Positions 17,115 to 25,879 are shown, counted from the stretch's first letter. The stretch: 64,000 bases of DNA from Sulfurovum sp. UBA4779 (GCA_002403155.1 DHHF01000014.1:1-64000), one strand, 5' to 3'. Made by a program: numbers and translations. Notes: generated by a model from the letters alone, not told the origin.

Positions 17115-17992
17115 AAATTATTATTATAGAAAATGAACTCTATCTTGCACAGAGTATCGCCTCCAAACTCAGTGAACACAGATTTGAAACAGAAATCTAT
17201 AGCTCCATCAAAGAAGCTTTACAAAGCAAAGGGGATGTTTATTTGCTTTCTACAAATTTACCGGGCCAAAACATATTGCCGCTTGTTAAAGAATTTAAAG
17301 ACAAAATTATCATCTTGATGGTTAACTATATCAATAACGATACCGTAAGCGAACCACTTAAACTTGGAGCGAAAGACTATATCGTCAAGCCTTTTATGAT
17401 CGAAGAGCTGCTGCGCAAAATCGATCACTATAAAGAGTACCAAGAACTTAAAAAAAATACCCTTCTTTATCAAGAGTATATACAAAATCTGCTCCAAGAG
17501 ATCCAAACGGATTTTGATACTGACAAGATCAGCACACCGCTTGTCATTCAAACCAACTATCAAAGGCTGGTAGATAAAATCGTTTTTAATTATGCAAGAA
17601 AAAAAGATTTGCTTTTGACCTTTATCCCTTTAAGCAATGAAAACTGGAGAGAAAAAATCTTCAACAGCAACCCCAAGTCGTTATTTTATATTACAGAAAT
17701 ACAGGCGCTTAAAAAAACAGACAAAGAGCAGCTGTTTGAGATACTCAAAAATTACAATTTTATCTTGTGCAGTACGGCTGAAATCAAAACTGATTTTCCG
17801 ACAATCACTCTCAACACAGAAAGCAAACTTTATGACCAGAATGAAATATTGGCTATTGATGATTATGTAAAATTTATCGTAAATAACTTTCAATATAAAT
17901 TTCCGGATACCGAACTCTCAAAAAAGCTCGGAATATCAAGAAAAAGCCTATGGGAAAAAAGGAAAAAATATGGACTTTTTAAAAAGAAATAA
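17111..17992 (+). CDS. cemR: Atypical orphan response regulator, HP1021/CemR type
   Basis: The 293 residues have an N-terminal receiver-like domain (1-120), a central region of unknown fold, and a C-terminal helix-turn-helix of Fis-like type (TELSKKLGISRKSLWEKRKKYG). The phosphoacceptor Asp is replaced by Ser47 (YLLSTNLPG) and the acidic pocket is reduced to Glu7-Asn8, while the conserved Lys of VKPF remains. The same Asp-to-Ser change marks H. pylori HP1021 and, as I recall, C. jejuni CemR (Cj1608), which act without phosphorylation and control energy metabolism and, for HP1021, the replication origin. The position after ispDF and before the sat-like gene matches Cj1607-Cj1609. No kinase is adjacent. 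Confidence 0.85.
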   Translation: MKIIIIENELYLAQSIASKLSEHRFETEIYSSIKEALQSKGDVYLLSTNLPGQNILPLVKEFKDKIIILMVNYINNDTVSEPLKLGAKDYIVKPFMIEELLRKIDHYKEYQELKKNTLLYQEYIQNLLQEIQTDFDTDKISTPLVIQTNYQRLVDKIVFNYARKKDLLLTFIPLSNENWREKIFNSNPKSLFYITEIQALKKTDKEQLFEILKNYNFILCSTAEIKTDFPTITLNTESKLYDQNEILAIDDYVKFIVNNFQYKFPDTELSKKLGISRKSLWEKRKKYGLFKKK

Positions 17993-19169
17993 ACATCAAT
18001 ATTCACTCTACATCGATACGGAAGCGCTTTCTACGTTGGCACTTGTCAAAGCAGGGCTGATCTCTCCTGTTGACAAACTTATGAACGAAAAAGAAGCAAA
18101 AGAAGTCGATAGGACCAAAATGTACAAAGGGGTACCGTTTCCTTTTGCTTTTTTGATGGCTCCCAAAGGCAAACGCAACCATAAAACGCTAGAAAATCTT
18201 CAAAAAGGCGATGTGGTTGATCTTATTACCGAAAATAAAAAAGTAGGAGAACTTACGGTAGAAGATACCTTTCGCATCGATCCGATTGAACGTGTGCACA
18301 ACATCTATGGAACAGCCGATACCCACCATCCCGGAGTCAAAAATACTATATCAAGACTCGGAGAAATCGCTGTTTCTGGAGAGTACACCGTTGAATATCC
18401 TTTGATAGATGACAATATCAAACGCATTCGCCAAATGATTACCAAAACCGGAGCAAAAACAATTTCTTCAATGCTTCTTGCGGCCAATCCCCTCAACAGA
18501 GCGCATGAGAAAATAATCCGTCAAGCCTTGGATGAAAGCGATCTTCTGGTCATCTTTTTGCGAAAGCCTTTTACTTCTACAGGATTGCGCTATGATATAC
18601 GGCATAAAGCATTGATGACTTTTGTCGATAATTTTTTGCCCAGAAACAAAGTGATCATTGTTCCTTTTGAAAATACTTATATTTTTGCAGGCTACAATGA
18701 ACTCATCCTGGATGCGCTTTTGGCTAAAAATTATGGCTGTACCCGCCTTGTCATAGGAAAAAACCATGGGGGATTGGGCCTTTATTATGATCAAAACCGG
18801 CTGGCTTCCATCTTTGACGAATGCAAAAATATCGGTATTCAAATAAAAACGATCGATGAATATGTTTATTGCGATACCTGCAGAACACTGGTAAGCACAC
18901 AAACATGTCCTCATGGACAGCATCACCATGTTCATTATCATTCCGATTCTATTTTAAAACTTATGCAAAGCGGCCTTGTACCCCCTACCATCTTGGTAAG
19001 AAAAGAGGTTTCGGCCAATATTCTTGCTTCGCTTTTCCCCAACAGATTTGACAATCTACAAGAAATGCACTATTCGCTGATGCCGGGATCGGGCCTGCTT
19101 GAACAGCAAAGCGAAGAGCAGTTTTATCTTAAACTCATTAAACTCTATCAAACTTCATCGCTGACATAA
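17970..19169 (+). CDS. ATP-sulfurylase (sulfate adenylyltransferase)-like protein, degenerate active site
   Basis: The 399 residues match the length and fold order of bacterial/archaeal Sat: an N-terminal PUA-like domain, a catalytic nucleotidyltransferase domain and a C-terminal Cys-rich segment (YCDTC...TQTCPH). Key motifs are altered. The usual QTRNPxHRAHE reads LAANPLNRAHE, GRxHAGxG reads GKNHGGLG, and the SGTxxR element after the zinc site is replaced by a His-rich stretch (HGQHHHVHYHSDS). By family knowledge the Arg and first His are catalytic, so classic sulfurylase activity is doubtful. The start overlaps the upstream regulator gene by 23 bases, with AAGGA before the ATG. The locus matches Cj1609 in C. 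jejuni. Confidence 0.8.
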   Translation: MDFLKRNKHQYSLYIDTEALSTLALVKAGLISPVDKLMNEKEAKEVDRTKMYKGVPFPFAFLMAPKGKRNHKTLENLQKGDVVDLITENKKVGELTVEDTFRIDPIERVHNIYGTADTHHPGVKNTISRLGEIAVSGEYTVEYPLIDDNIKRIRQMITKTGAKTISSMLLAANPLNRAHEKIIRQALDESDLLVIFLRKPFTSTGLRYDIRHKALMTFVDNFLPRNKVIIVPFENTYIFAGYNELILDALLAKNYGCTRLVIGKNHGGLGLYYDQNRLASIFDECKNIGIQIKTIDEYVYCDTCRTLVSTQTCPHGQHHHVHYHSDSILKLMQSGLVPPTILVRKEVSANILASLFPNRFDNLQEMHYSLMPGSGLLEQQSEEQFYLKLIKLYQTSSLT

Positions 19170-19180
19170 AAAGGGGATTT

Positions 19181-19672
19181 ATGAATTTGCAAAAACTTTT
19201 TTTGACTTTTTTTGGTGCAGGCCTTAGCCCAAAAGCTCCGGGAACAGTAGGTTCACTTGCTTCTCTTCCTGTAGGAATCGGCATCGTGTACTATTTAGGC
19301 ATCGAAACACTTTTTATGCTGACTTTGGCAATCACCGTGATCGGTATCGTCGAGATCAATAAATACGAAAAACAAACAGGCTTGCACGACCAAAAAGAGA
19401 TAGTGATCGATGAAGCCGCCGGGATGTGGCTTTCGCTCATGATCGCTTATTCTACGGCTGCTGCGCTGCATTTTTCTTATGCGAATGTGTTGGCAATCCT
19501 TTTAAGTTTCGGCGCATTTCGCCTTTTTGATATCTGGAAGCCTTCAACGATCGGATGGATCGACAGAGAACTCAAAGGAGGGCTTGGCGTCATGGGAGAC
19601 GATGTGCTCGCGGGAATCGCCGGAGGACTTTTATCTGCAGCGGTTTTAACAGGGATAGAGAAAATACTTTAA
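19181..19672 (+). CDS. pgpA: Phosphatidylglycerophosphatase A
   Basis: PgpA dephosphorylates phosphatidylglycerol phosphate in the inner membrane. The 163-residue protein has family motifs APGTVGSLASLP near the N-terminus, IVIDEAAGMWL in the middle, and RLFDIWKPSTIGWIDRELKGGLGVMGDDVLAGI, plus about four hydrophobic segments. A start 11 bases after the sat-like gene, preceded by AAGGGGAT, places it as the last gene of the ispDF operon. It is convergent with the DUF3482 GTPase gene. Confidence 0.95.
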   Translation: MNLQKLFLTFFGAGLSPKAPGTVGSLASLPVGIGIVYYLGIETLFMLTLAITVIGIVEINKYEKQTGLHDQKEIVIDEAAGMWLSLMIAYSTAAALHFSYANVLAILLSFGAFRLFDIWKPSTIGWIDRELKGGLGVMGDDVLAGIAGGLLSAAVLTGIEKIL

Positions 19673-19718
19673 AAATATCTATACCATATGATCGGTGGAG
19701 CGATATTGAAAAAATATT

Positions 19719-21116
19719 TTACCCATCGATACATTTTCTTAAAATTTCCAGAATCAATTTTTCATATGCCTCTAAATTTTTTGTATCGGTTTGGGCTTTG
19801 CTTTGAAATTTTTTATGATACCGATACAAAGACTTTCGCGCATTTTCATCGAGCCATTGATTTTTAAATGCTTCATTCATTTCAAGCTTGAGCCTTTCTC
19901 TTCTTGCATGTGACATAGAAGCAACACTTTGCGCATGATACAATGCCCGCCCTAAAAGAATGAAAGGAAAATTTTGATTTTCCATGGGGCCCATTTGAAG
20001 ATATTTTTGTCCAAGCTTTTGCCCCAATACATCGATTTTGGCAAGTTTTTCGAATCCAAAATAGGCACTGGCACCCCCGATAACCGCCCCGATTGCACCC
20101 CCCAAAAGAAGCGTATGGCCGGCAAACAACAAATCCACTCCTGCACCGGTAATCGCCCCTCCCGTTGCTGCTGTCACAATAAGTTCTTTTTGTGTCAATC
20201 CGAATATAGAAGCGCTTTGCTTTGAAAAAAGGTCCATATGTTCAAACATCAAACCTTTCTCTTCTTTTTGAAGGTGTCCGTGATGCCATATCGTTTCTAT
20301 ATTTTTTTGAGATTCGTATTCAAGGCCGCGCAATGTTTTTTTATACATCTCTTCAAGCTTTTTTTCTTCTACTGATCCTGCCTCTTTGTCTTTAAGCTCA
20401 AGCTGTTCTACATGAGAAAGAGATGCAAAGATAAGCTGCGTAATCGTTTGTGCAGTCTGCTGAAGCATCTGTTCATGGTATCGTTCAAAATAGCGGATAG
20501 AGATTTTCATCGGAGCAATCCACTCCTCTTTGAGCTGGGCCATGCTTTCTAAAAGCTGCAAATGTTTTTTGAAGGTTGCACTCATAGGATTAAATACCCT
20601 GACCATCTTAAAATATTGCTCCAGCGCCCTTTTCCACTCTTGAACATAATCATCTTTTTCTATCAGATTGATAAGCGCCATGGAGGGCTGGCCTGTGCGG
20701 CGGAGTATCTCCATTTCGGCTTCATACTCTTGCCCGTAAGGTTTTGATCCGTCAACCACATAAATGATCCCTGCTCCTTGCATAATGGGCTCAAGCAGCT
20801 CTACCTCATCTCTGAAACGCTCGTCTTTTCGATGCTCATCGATAAAAACCTGCACCACTTCTTGTTTTTTATCTGCAGACACATGATGCTGTTTAAGCCA
20901 CTCAAGTACATACCTTGCTCTTTGAAAGCCGGGAGTATCATAGAGTTCATAGAGTATCCTGCCATCCACCATAAGAGGAAAACTGCATTTTCTCACAGTA
21001 GTCCCGGGAGTATCTGAAATCTCCACACTATCATCAAGCGCCAAAGAAGAAACTATACTGCTTTTGCCTTTATTGGGATGTCCTACGACCGCAAATTTCG
21101 GATGCGAGACACTCAT
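19719..21116 (-). CDS. DUF3482-type membrane-associated GTPase
   Basis: The N-terminal third is an Era/Der-like GTPase domain: G1 GHPNKGKSS at residues 12-20, G2-like SDTPGTTVRK, G3 YDTPGF and a degenerate G4 (NLIEKDD in place of NKxD). A long helical region follows. A glycine-rich hydrophobic pair (about residues 330-365, AATGGAITGAGVDLLFAGHTLLLGG in part) could insert into membrane. This layout matches the DUF3482 family as I know it. Its start overlaps the stop of the DUF2868 gene by 4 bases (ATGA), so the two are translationally coupled. The cellular role is unknown. Confidence 0.8.
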   Translation of the reverse strand: MSVSHPKFAVVGHPNKGKSSIVSSLALDDSVEISDTPGTTVRKCSFPLMVDGRILYELYDTPGFQRARYVLEWLKQHHVSADKKQEVVQVFIDEHRKDERFRDEVELLEPIMQGAGIIYVVDGSKPYGQEYEAEMEILRRTGQPSMALINLIEKDDYVQEWKRALEQYFKMVRVFNPMSATFKKHLQLLESMAQLKEEWIAPMKISIRYFERYHEQMLQQTAQTITQLIFASLSHVEQLELKDKEAGSVEEKKLEEMYKKTLRGLEYESQKNIETIWHHGHLQKEEKGLMFEHMDLFSKQSASIFGLTQKELIVTAATGGAITGAGVDLLFAGHTLLLGGAIGAVIGGASAYFGFEKLAKIDVLGQKLGQKYLQMGPMENQNFPFILLGRALYHAQSVASMSHARRERLKLEMNEAFKNQWLDENARKSLYRYHKKFQSKAQTDTKNLEAYEKLILEILRKCIDG

Positions 21117-22495
21117 ACTTTAAGCCACACTTTATCATTATTTATCGAGGCAAGTTTTTTTGCCCACACCTCGAGTGCTTTTGACCGAGGCAGATAGGAA
21201 TCTTGGGGTATCCCCAAAGGAAGAACGGTGATTTTATCCGCTTGCCCCTCCAAAGCCTGCATAAAATCTACAAAGTCCATCGTCGGCGGCTCCCAGGATT
21301 TGACGCATACCAGCACTTCTTGTTTGCACCGGCTTATGGCATGTGAGTCTTCCTCTAAACTATTGTTTCCGCCAACGGAGAGCATTAAAGGGGTTTTAAT
21401 AGCCGCCATATCGCATAAAACCGCTATCTCTTCTTTGGAATACGACCAGCCAAGTACAGCGTGATAAGAGGTATTTAACTTTGTTGTCTCCCGAAGATAC
21501 CCGTGAATGGATTTTTCCAAAGAAACATGAGCCTCATTTGCACTGCTTACAATCAGCGGGTCATTCATTTCGTGCAGCAATTGCATTGTCTCTTTTTGGT
21601 TCAATATTGATTTTTTCAATGCCCTCATAAGGCCTATTTTTGCCAGCAAATACATGCCAAATCGCAACACTATTGCATAAAACAGCGCAGCACATAACAA
21701 AAATTTCCACCATTCCCCCAGCATAGAGGCATGGCGTATCATACCGGCATCTATCTTTTCACCCAACCTAAAGTACCGGCTTTGCTCTATCACCTCCAAA
21801 GAAGGAACTGCAGCAGGAAACCAATCCCTCCATGAAAACGCAATCATATTGATAAACGCATGAAACTCTTCAGGAGAAACTTTTAGGGTGCTACTCCATG
21901 CAAAAGCAATATCTTTGGCTACAACCGTGCCCAAAAGCGCAACCACCAACCCCCATGAGAAAAGCCATGCAAACAATTGGGAACGCTCAATCACAAGCCA
22001 ATTGCCCACCCGCGGGTCTAGCTTAAAATTTTGCATAGCAGGATGCTTGCCGGATGACAGACGCTCAAATATCTTTTCCATCCAAAATGCCGGCGATATA
22101 TGCACCAATAGATTTTGCGGCTTATGTGCTTGAATCATGGATAAAATTGTCAACACCATCGTACATAGCGGTACAAAAACAACCATTGTCAGAAAATAGA
22201 CAATATTCACAGGCTCGCGTCCGCTATAGCCCAGCAGTCCGATTCCAGAAAACAAACCTATGATAAAAACCAAAACACCCAATACCATCGTCGCGATGTA
22301 TAAATAAGAAAAAAACAGATCACCCTCAGAAGGCTTTTTTAAGGCAGCAATATGTTTTTGCTTCCAAAGAGAAAGCTGTTTTATCTGATTATTTTGTTCC
22401 AAAGGATGCTCTAGGCCAAAGGCCCGATTTTCTCTATCGGTTGCAGGACGTTTCTTAAGCAATTCGCCAAGGAGAAGGTAAGATTTTAAATCCAT
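21113..22495 (-). CDS. DUF2868-type integral membrane protein
   Basis: The 460 residues start with a soluble N-terminal segment (about 1-65). This is followed by two membrane segments (YIATMVLGVLVFIIGLFSGIG and VYFLTMVVFVPLCTMVLTIL), more hydrophobic segments at about residues 175-195 and 265-290, and a C-terminal soluble domain. The tail reads like an extra nucleotide-hydrolase-like module (TVLPLGIPQDSYLPRSKALEVWAKKL). The pattern and the neighbouring GTPase fit DUF2868, which is recurrently found beside DUF3482. It starts directly after the maeB stop. Together the pair looks like a membrane-anchored GTPase complex of unknown purpose. Confidence 0.75.
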   Translation of the reverse strand: MDLKSYLLLGELLKKRPATDRENRAFGLEHPLEQNNQIKQLSLWKQKHIAALKKPSEGDLFFSYLYIATMVLGVLVFIIGLFSGIGLLGYSGREPVNIVYFLTMVVFVPLCTMVLTILSMIQAHKPQNLLVHISPAFWMEKIFERLSSGKHPAMQNFKLDPRVGNWLVIERSQLFAWLFSWGLVVALLGTVVAKDIAFAWSSTLKVSPEEFHAFINMIAFSWRDWFPAAVPSLEVIEQSRYFRLGEKIDAGMIRHASMLGEWWKFLLCAALFYAIVLRFGMYLLAKIGLMRALKKSILNQKETMQLLHEMNDPLIVSSANEAHVSLEKSIHGYLRETTKLNTSYHAVLGWSYSKEEIAVLCDMAAIKTPLMLSVGGNNSLEEDSHAISRCKQEVLVCVKSWEPPTMDFVDFMQALEGQADKITVLPLGIPQDSYLPRSKALEVWAKKLASINNDKVWLKV

Positions 22496-23779
22496 CTAGT
22501 TTGATGTCTCTTGATTGGGATATCCAAAAGCAAGGGATTTCAATTGTTCGCGATATGCCTCATGATCATAGTACCCTATTGAGGCTGCTCCTTCTTCAAA
22601 AGCGGCTTTGGCTACTGCCGAAGCTACCCAAACCAGTGCATGCTTATCAAAAGGAAGAGGGATAATATATTTTTTTCCATATGCCACAGGCCGGCCATGA
22701 TAAGCCGCTTTGAGTGCATCGGGTATCGGCTCTTTGGCTAAAGCGGCCAAAGCCTTGGCTGCCGCCATCTTCATACCTTCGGTAATTTTTTTTGCCCCCA
22801 CATCCAGCGCTCCTCTGAAAATAAAAGGAAATCCCAATACATTGTTGATTTGATTGGGATAATCCGAACGTCCCGTGGCAACAATGGCATCCTCTCTTAC
22901 CTCTTCGACTTCTTCGGGAAAAATTTCAGGCACAGGGTTTGCCAAAGCAAAAATAACGGGGTTTGGCGCCATTTTAGCAACCATGTTTTTGGTAAGGGCT
23001 CCTGCGACGCTCAATCCCAAAAACATATCTGCGCCCTCTATGGCATCCTCTAAATTTTTTGCTTTTGTTTGTACCGCAAACGGCATTTTATAGCTGTTAA
23101 GGTCTGTCCTTTCTGCAGAAAGCACCCCTTTGCTGTCACACATGACAATGTGCTTTACCCCCAAACTTTGATACATTTTTGCGCATGAAATTCCCGCTGC
23201 CCCTGCTCCGTTGATCACTACTTTTATCTCTTCAGCCTTTTTCCCTGTCAATTCCAATACATTGATCAAACCCGCCGTTGTAATAATCGCCGTCCCATGC
23301 TGGTCATCGTGAAAAACAGGAATATCAAGCGCATCTTGAAGGATTTTTTCGATCTCAAAACACTTGGGGGCGCTGATATCTTCAAGATTGATCCCTCCGA
23401 AGGTAGGGGCAACGGCTTTGCATACCGCTACGATCTCTTCTACGCTGTGCACATCGAGCTCGATATCAAAAGCATCAATATCGGCAAATTTTTTAAAAAG
23501 TACCGATTTGCCTTCCATCACCGGTTTTGCAGCCAGCGGGCCGATATCCCCAAGACCAAGCACCGCTGTCCCGTCAGAAATAATACCCACCAGATTGGAG
23601 CGGTTTGTATAGACAAAAGAAAGCGTTTTATCATTTGCGATTTCAAGACAAGGATAAGCCACGCCCGGAGTATATGCCAAAGAAAGATCATCTTGCGTTT
23701 CGCAAGGCTTTGTTGGGGTTATGCCGATTTTTCCTTTTTTATGATACGCTAATGCTTCCTCTTTGGTGGCTTTTGTCAC
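22496..23779 (-). CDS. maeB: Malic enzyme (NADP-type, short form)
   Basis: This enzyme decarboxylates malate to pyruvate and supplies reducing power. The 427-residue protein has the malic-enzyme N-terminal segment (SLAYTPGVAYPCLEIA), the catalytic FHDDQHGTAI region and the NAD(P)-binding Rossmann motif VINGAGAAGISCAKM. It lacks the C-terminal phosphotransacetylase-like domain of the long MaeB form. It is first in a chain with the DUF2868 and DUF3482 genes and abuts them directly. An NAD versus NADP preference cannot be decided by eye. Confidence 0.93.
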   Translation of the reverse strand: MTKATKEEALAYHKKGKIGITPTKPCETQDDLSLAYTPGVAYPCLEIANDKTLSFVYTNRSNLVGIISDGTAVLGLGDIGPLAAKPVMEGKSVLFKKFADIDAFDIELDVHSVEEIVAVCKAVAPTFGGINLEDISAPKCFEIEKILQDALDIPVFHDDQHGTAIITTAGLINVLELTGKKAEEIKVVINGAGAAGISCAKMYQSLGVKHIVMCDSKGVLSAERTDLNSYKMPFAVQTKAKNLEDAIEGADMFLGLSVAGALTKNMVAKMAPNPVIFALANPVPEIFPEEVEEVREDAIVATGRSDYPNQINNVLGFPFIFRGALDVGAKKITEGMKMAAAKALAALAKEPIPDALKAAYHGRPVAYGKKYIIPLPFDKHALVWVASAVAKAAFEEGAASIGYYDHEAYREQLKSLAFGYPNQETSN

Positions 23780-23829
23780 GACAATCCTTTCAATAAATGA
23801 TTATAGCGCAAATTAGTTTATTGGATTAT

Positions 23830-24300
23830 TTACTCAAAATACTCTTTGATAATCTGAGGAAAAAGTTTTATTGTTTTTTGAGCCTTTTGAATCTTTGGAG
23901 CAAATATTTCGGCACTTGCCGGAAAATGCGTCATTAACTCTTCATAGATGTCAATTTTTTCTTCGATATGTTCTTTTAGGGCATCTAAAACGTTTTGCAT
24001 ATCTTCTTTGGTTGCTGCAAATTTCATCAGAAGTTCAAACATCCGTTTTCTAGGATGGATCGCCATGGATTCGCCTGCCGCTTGCGCAATATTTTTGATA
24101 TCCCAGCGCGATAGATAGATGCCGCTGGCATAGGGGGATGCCAATGCCGCATACAATGCGTCTGTATAACTCGGATAATCTTTGAGACTGTTCTCCTCAT
24201 CGCTGTTGCAGCTTTCGCTATCGCAGGATGCCGGTTTGATATTGAAATTTTTACCTGTGAATGTTTCAAACTCTTTTTTCAAATCATCTATATTGTTCAT
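23830..24300 (-). CDS. Small soluble protein at the molybdoenzyme locus, unknown function
   Basis: This 156-residue, mostly helical protein has no signal peptide. Its N-terminal part carries a Cys/acidic stretch (PASCDSESCNSDEENS), followed by a regular helical region (ALYAALASPYASGIYLSR, KRMFELLMKFAATKEDM, HFPASAEIFAPKIQ). I do not recognise a named domain; the helical layout is loosely like redox-enzyme maturation proteins. It begins 2 bases after the preceding gene stops, at the end of the run TorD-like / polyferredoxin / AroE-N-like, so it probably shares their role in cofactor or enzyme maturation. That role is an inference from position only. Confidence 0.7.
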   Translation of the reverse strand: MNNIDDLKKEFETFTGKNFNIKPASCDSESCNSDEENSLKDYPSYTDALYAALASPYASGIYLSRWDIKNIAQAAGESMAIHPRKRMFELLMKFAATKEDMQNVLDALKEHIEEKIDIYEELMTHFPASAEIFAPKIQKAQKTIKLFPQIIKEYFE

Positions 24301-24302
24301 CG

Positions 24303-24773
24303 CTATTCTCCTATAAGCAAGGGCAGATCATTTAACTCTACGGGACAATCATACCATCTGTTGGCAATAAGCACATTTTTGGCCAAAAAACGTATCCGGT
24401 CGTCTATCAAAGAAAGATCTTCAAAAAGCTCCGTCACTCTTTCGTCCAAACAAAACCCTTTTACTTCTCCGTTTTCTATCTCTATAAAATCGACTTTGCC
24501 TTTTTTTTGGCTTTCTTTATCCAAACTATCACAATAGCCGGCCGCCTTTTGTTGAAATTCTCGTTCAATCATCATTTTATCAACTTTAGAGTGTCTGACA
24601 TTGGACATCGTAAAAGCGAAATGCTCATCTGTAATATTGAGTGCGATGGCGGTTGCATTGATCCCATAGTGTTTCATTAATTTATTAAAGTATTTTCGCA
24701 TATAGCCCGTTTGGGCATTGTATCCCAGAATGGTACATAGTTTCGTATCGGGTTTTATCTCATAAGGCTGCAT
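24303..24773 (-). CDS. Stand-alone AroE N-terminal-domain-like protein
   Basis: The 156 residues align by eye with the substrate-binding N-terminal domain of shikimate dehydrogenase, including the AroE encoded at 51.8-52.6 kb. TKLCTILGYNAQTGYMRKYF matches the position of QLFAIFGNPVSHSKSPLMHN. VDFIEIENGEVKGFCLDE matches VNTIVEREGKLYGYNTDA. The Ser pair that binds shikimate is absent, and the catalytic Lys region (VPHKE) is replaced by MSNVRHSK. The NADP-binding Rossmann half is missing altogether. It sits between the polyferredoxin and the small helical protein of the molybdoenzyme accessory set with gaps of two bases. It is probably a non-catalytic binding protein; ligand unknown. Confidence 0.6.
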   Translation of the reverse strand: MQPYEIKPDTKLCTILGYNAQTGYMRKYFNKLMKHYGINATAIALNITDEHFAFTMSNVRHSKVDKMMIEREFQQKAAGYCDSLDKESQKKGKVDFIEIENGEVKGFCLDERVTELFEDLSLIDDRIRFLAKNVLIANRWYDCPVELNDLPLLIGE

Positions 24774-24775
24774 GG

Positions 24776-25879
24776 CTATCCTTCTTTTTTGAATTCTTTA
24801 GCATTTTGATGAAGCACTAATGCCTCTTCTTCTTCTATTTTACAACGGGGACAAATCTGCTCTCCGCTTGTATAAGTAAAATAATTGCCGCATTCATCGC
24901 ATCGTTTGACATTAAAAACAGCCAAAGTTCTTTGGGTGGGCTCAAAAAACTCCTTTATCTCAAAACCGCTTTGAAGTCCTATGGCATGAGGTTCGCAAAC
25001 ATCATGGCACAAACGGCATTTTACACAAAGCATTGCATCAAAATGTATAAGCGAAAATTTGTTGTCTGAACTCAATGCTCCTGTCGGGCACACACGATAA
25101 CAAATTTGACAGTTGGTGCAATCCTCATTAATGTATTTCTGAGAAATACAGCTGATCTCTTCTTGAGGCAGTATTTCAAAAACTTTCGGCGCAGCTGTTT
25201 TTTTCAGCGCAGCAAAGAGTATTTTTCTTTTATCGGGAAGCTGCTTGTTTTTTATTTTGGCAACCATACCGCTGTCTATCTCAAAATGCTGAAGCATCTG
25301 CGCATCCACTGCTTCATCAAATGCCAATTTTTGTTTGATTGCGCCCTGCAAGGAAACATTGCGTAAAAAATCGCGCCTTGAGGTCTCTTCTTGCGCTAAC
25401 GGACTTTTTTCTTGCACAGGGGGCTTGAGGGTATTTGTTTCAAGCCGCTTATCGCAAAAACTTGAAAGCACAAAATTGGCCTCCTCTATCGTTGCTTCAA
25501 TATACTCTAAAAGCGTACTTCCTTTTTTATATCCGGTTAGATCCAGGCTGATAGGCTCATCGCTTGCCAATGCCAAAGCGATAAAATGCTCTACGCTTAG
25601 CACGGAGACACAAGGGATATTAACATCAGGAGAAATAAGCCTCGCTTTTGATGCAAGAAAATCAAAGAAAAATTCCGTAACGCTAAAACCGGAAAGGCTG
25701 AACGCTTCCGTCGGACAGACCCCTACGCATGCAGCTGCCTGCACCCCTGTTGAAGGGATAAAACTCGGCAAATTATTGACAATTTGTATCTGTGAAGGAC
25801 AGACGTCCGCACATTTGGTACAGTTTGAAACTCTGCTTTTGGCCCTTACGCACAAACTTGCATCAAAATCTAAACGCAT
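24776..25879 (-). CDS. Polyferredoxin-like 4Fe-4S protein with internal twin-arginine motif
   Basis: The 367 residues contain an N-terminal ferredoxin-like part (CTKCADVCPSQ, then CVGVCPTEA), a middle segment with the motif SRRDFLRN near residue 168, a second dicluster region (CTNCQICYRVCPTGA, CVKCRLCHDVCEPHA) and a C-terminal zinc-ribbon-like pair (CDECGNYF, CPRCK). The SRRDFLR string is a textbook Tat consensus but is internal and not followed by a hydrophobic stretch, so export is unlikely. A plausible role is electron delivery or maturation for the molybdoenzyme. The stop of the TorD-like gene overlaps its start by one base. Confidence 0.8.
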   Translation of the reverse strand: MRLDFDASLCVRAKSRVSNCTKCADVCPSQIQIVNNLPSFIPSTGVQAAACVGVCPTEAFSLSGFSVTEFFFDFLASKARLISPDVNIPCVSVLSVEHFIALALASDEPISLDLTGYKKGSTLLEYIEATIEEANFVLSSFCDKRLETNTLKPPVQEKSPLAQEETSRRDFLRNVSLQGAIKQKLAFDEAVDAQMLQHFEIDSGMVAKIKNKQLPDKRKILFAALKKTAAPKVFEILPQEEISCISQKYINEDCTNCQICYRVCPTGALSSDNKFSLIHFDAMLCVKCRLCHDVCEPHAIGLQSGFEIKEFFEPTQRTLAVFNVKRCDECGNYFTYTSGEQICPRCKIEEEEALVLHQNAKEFKKEG

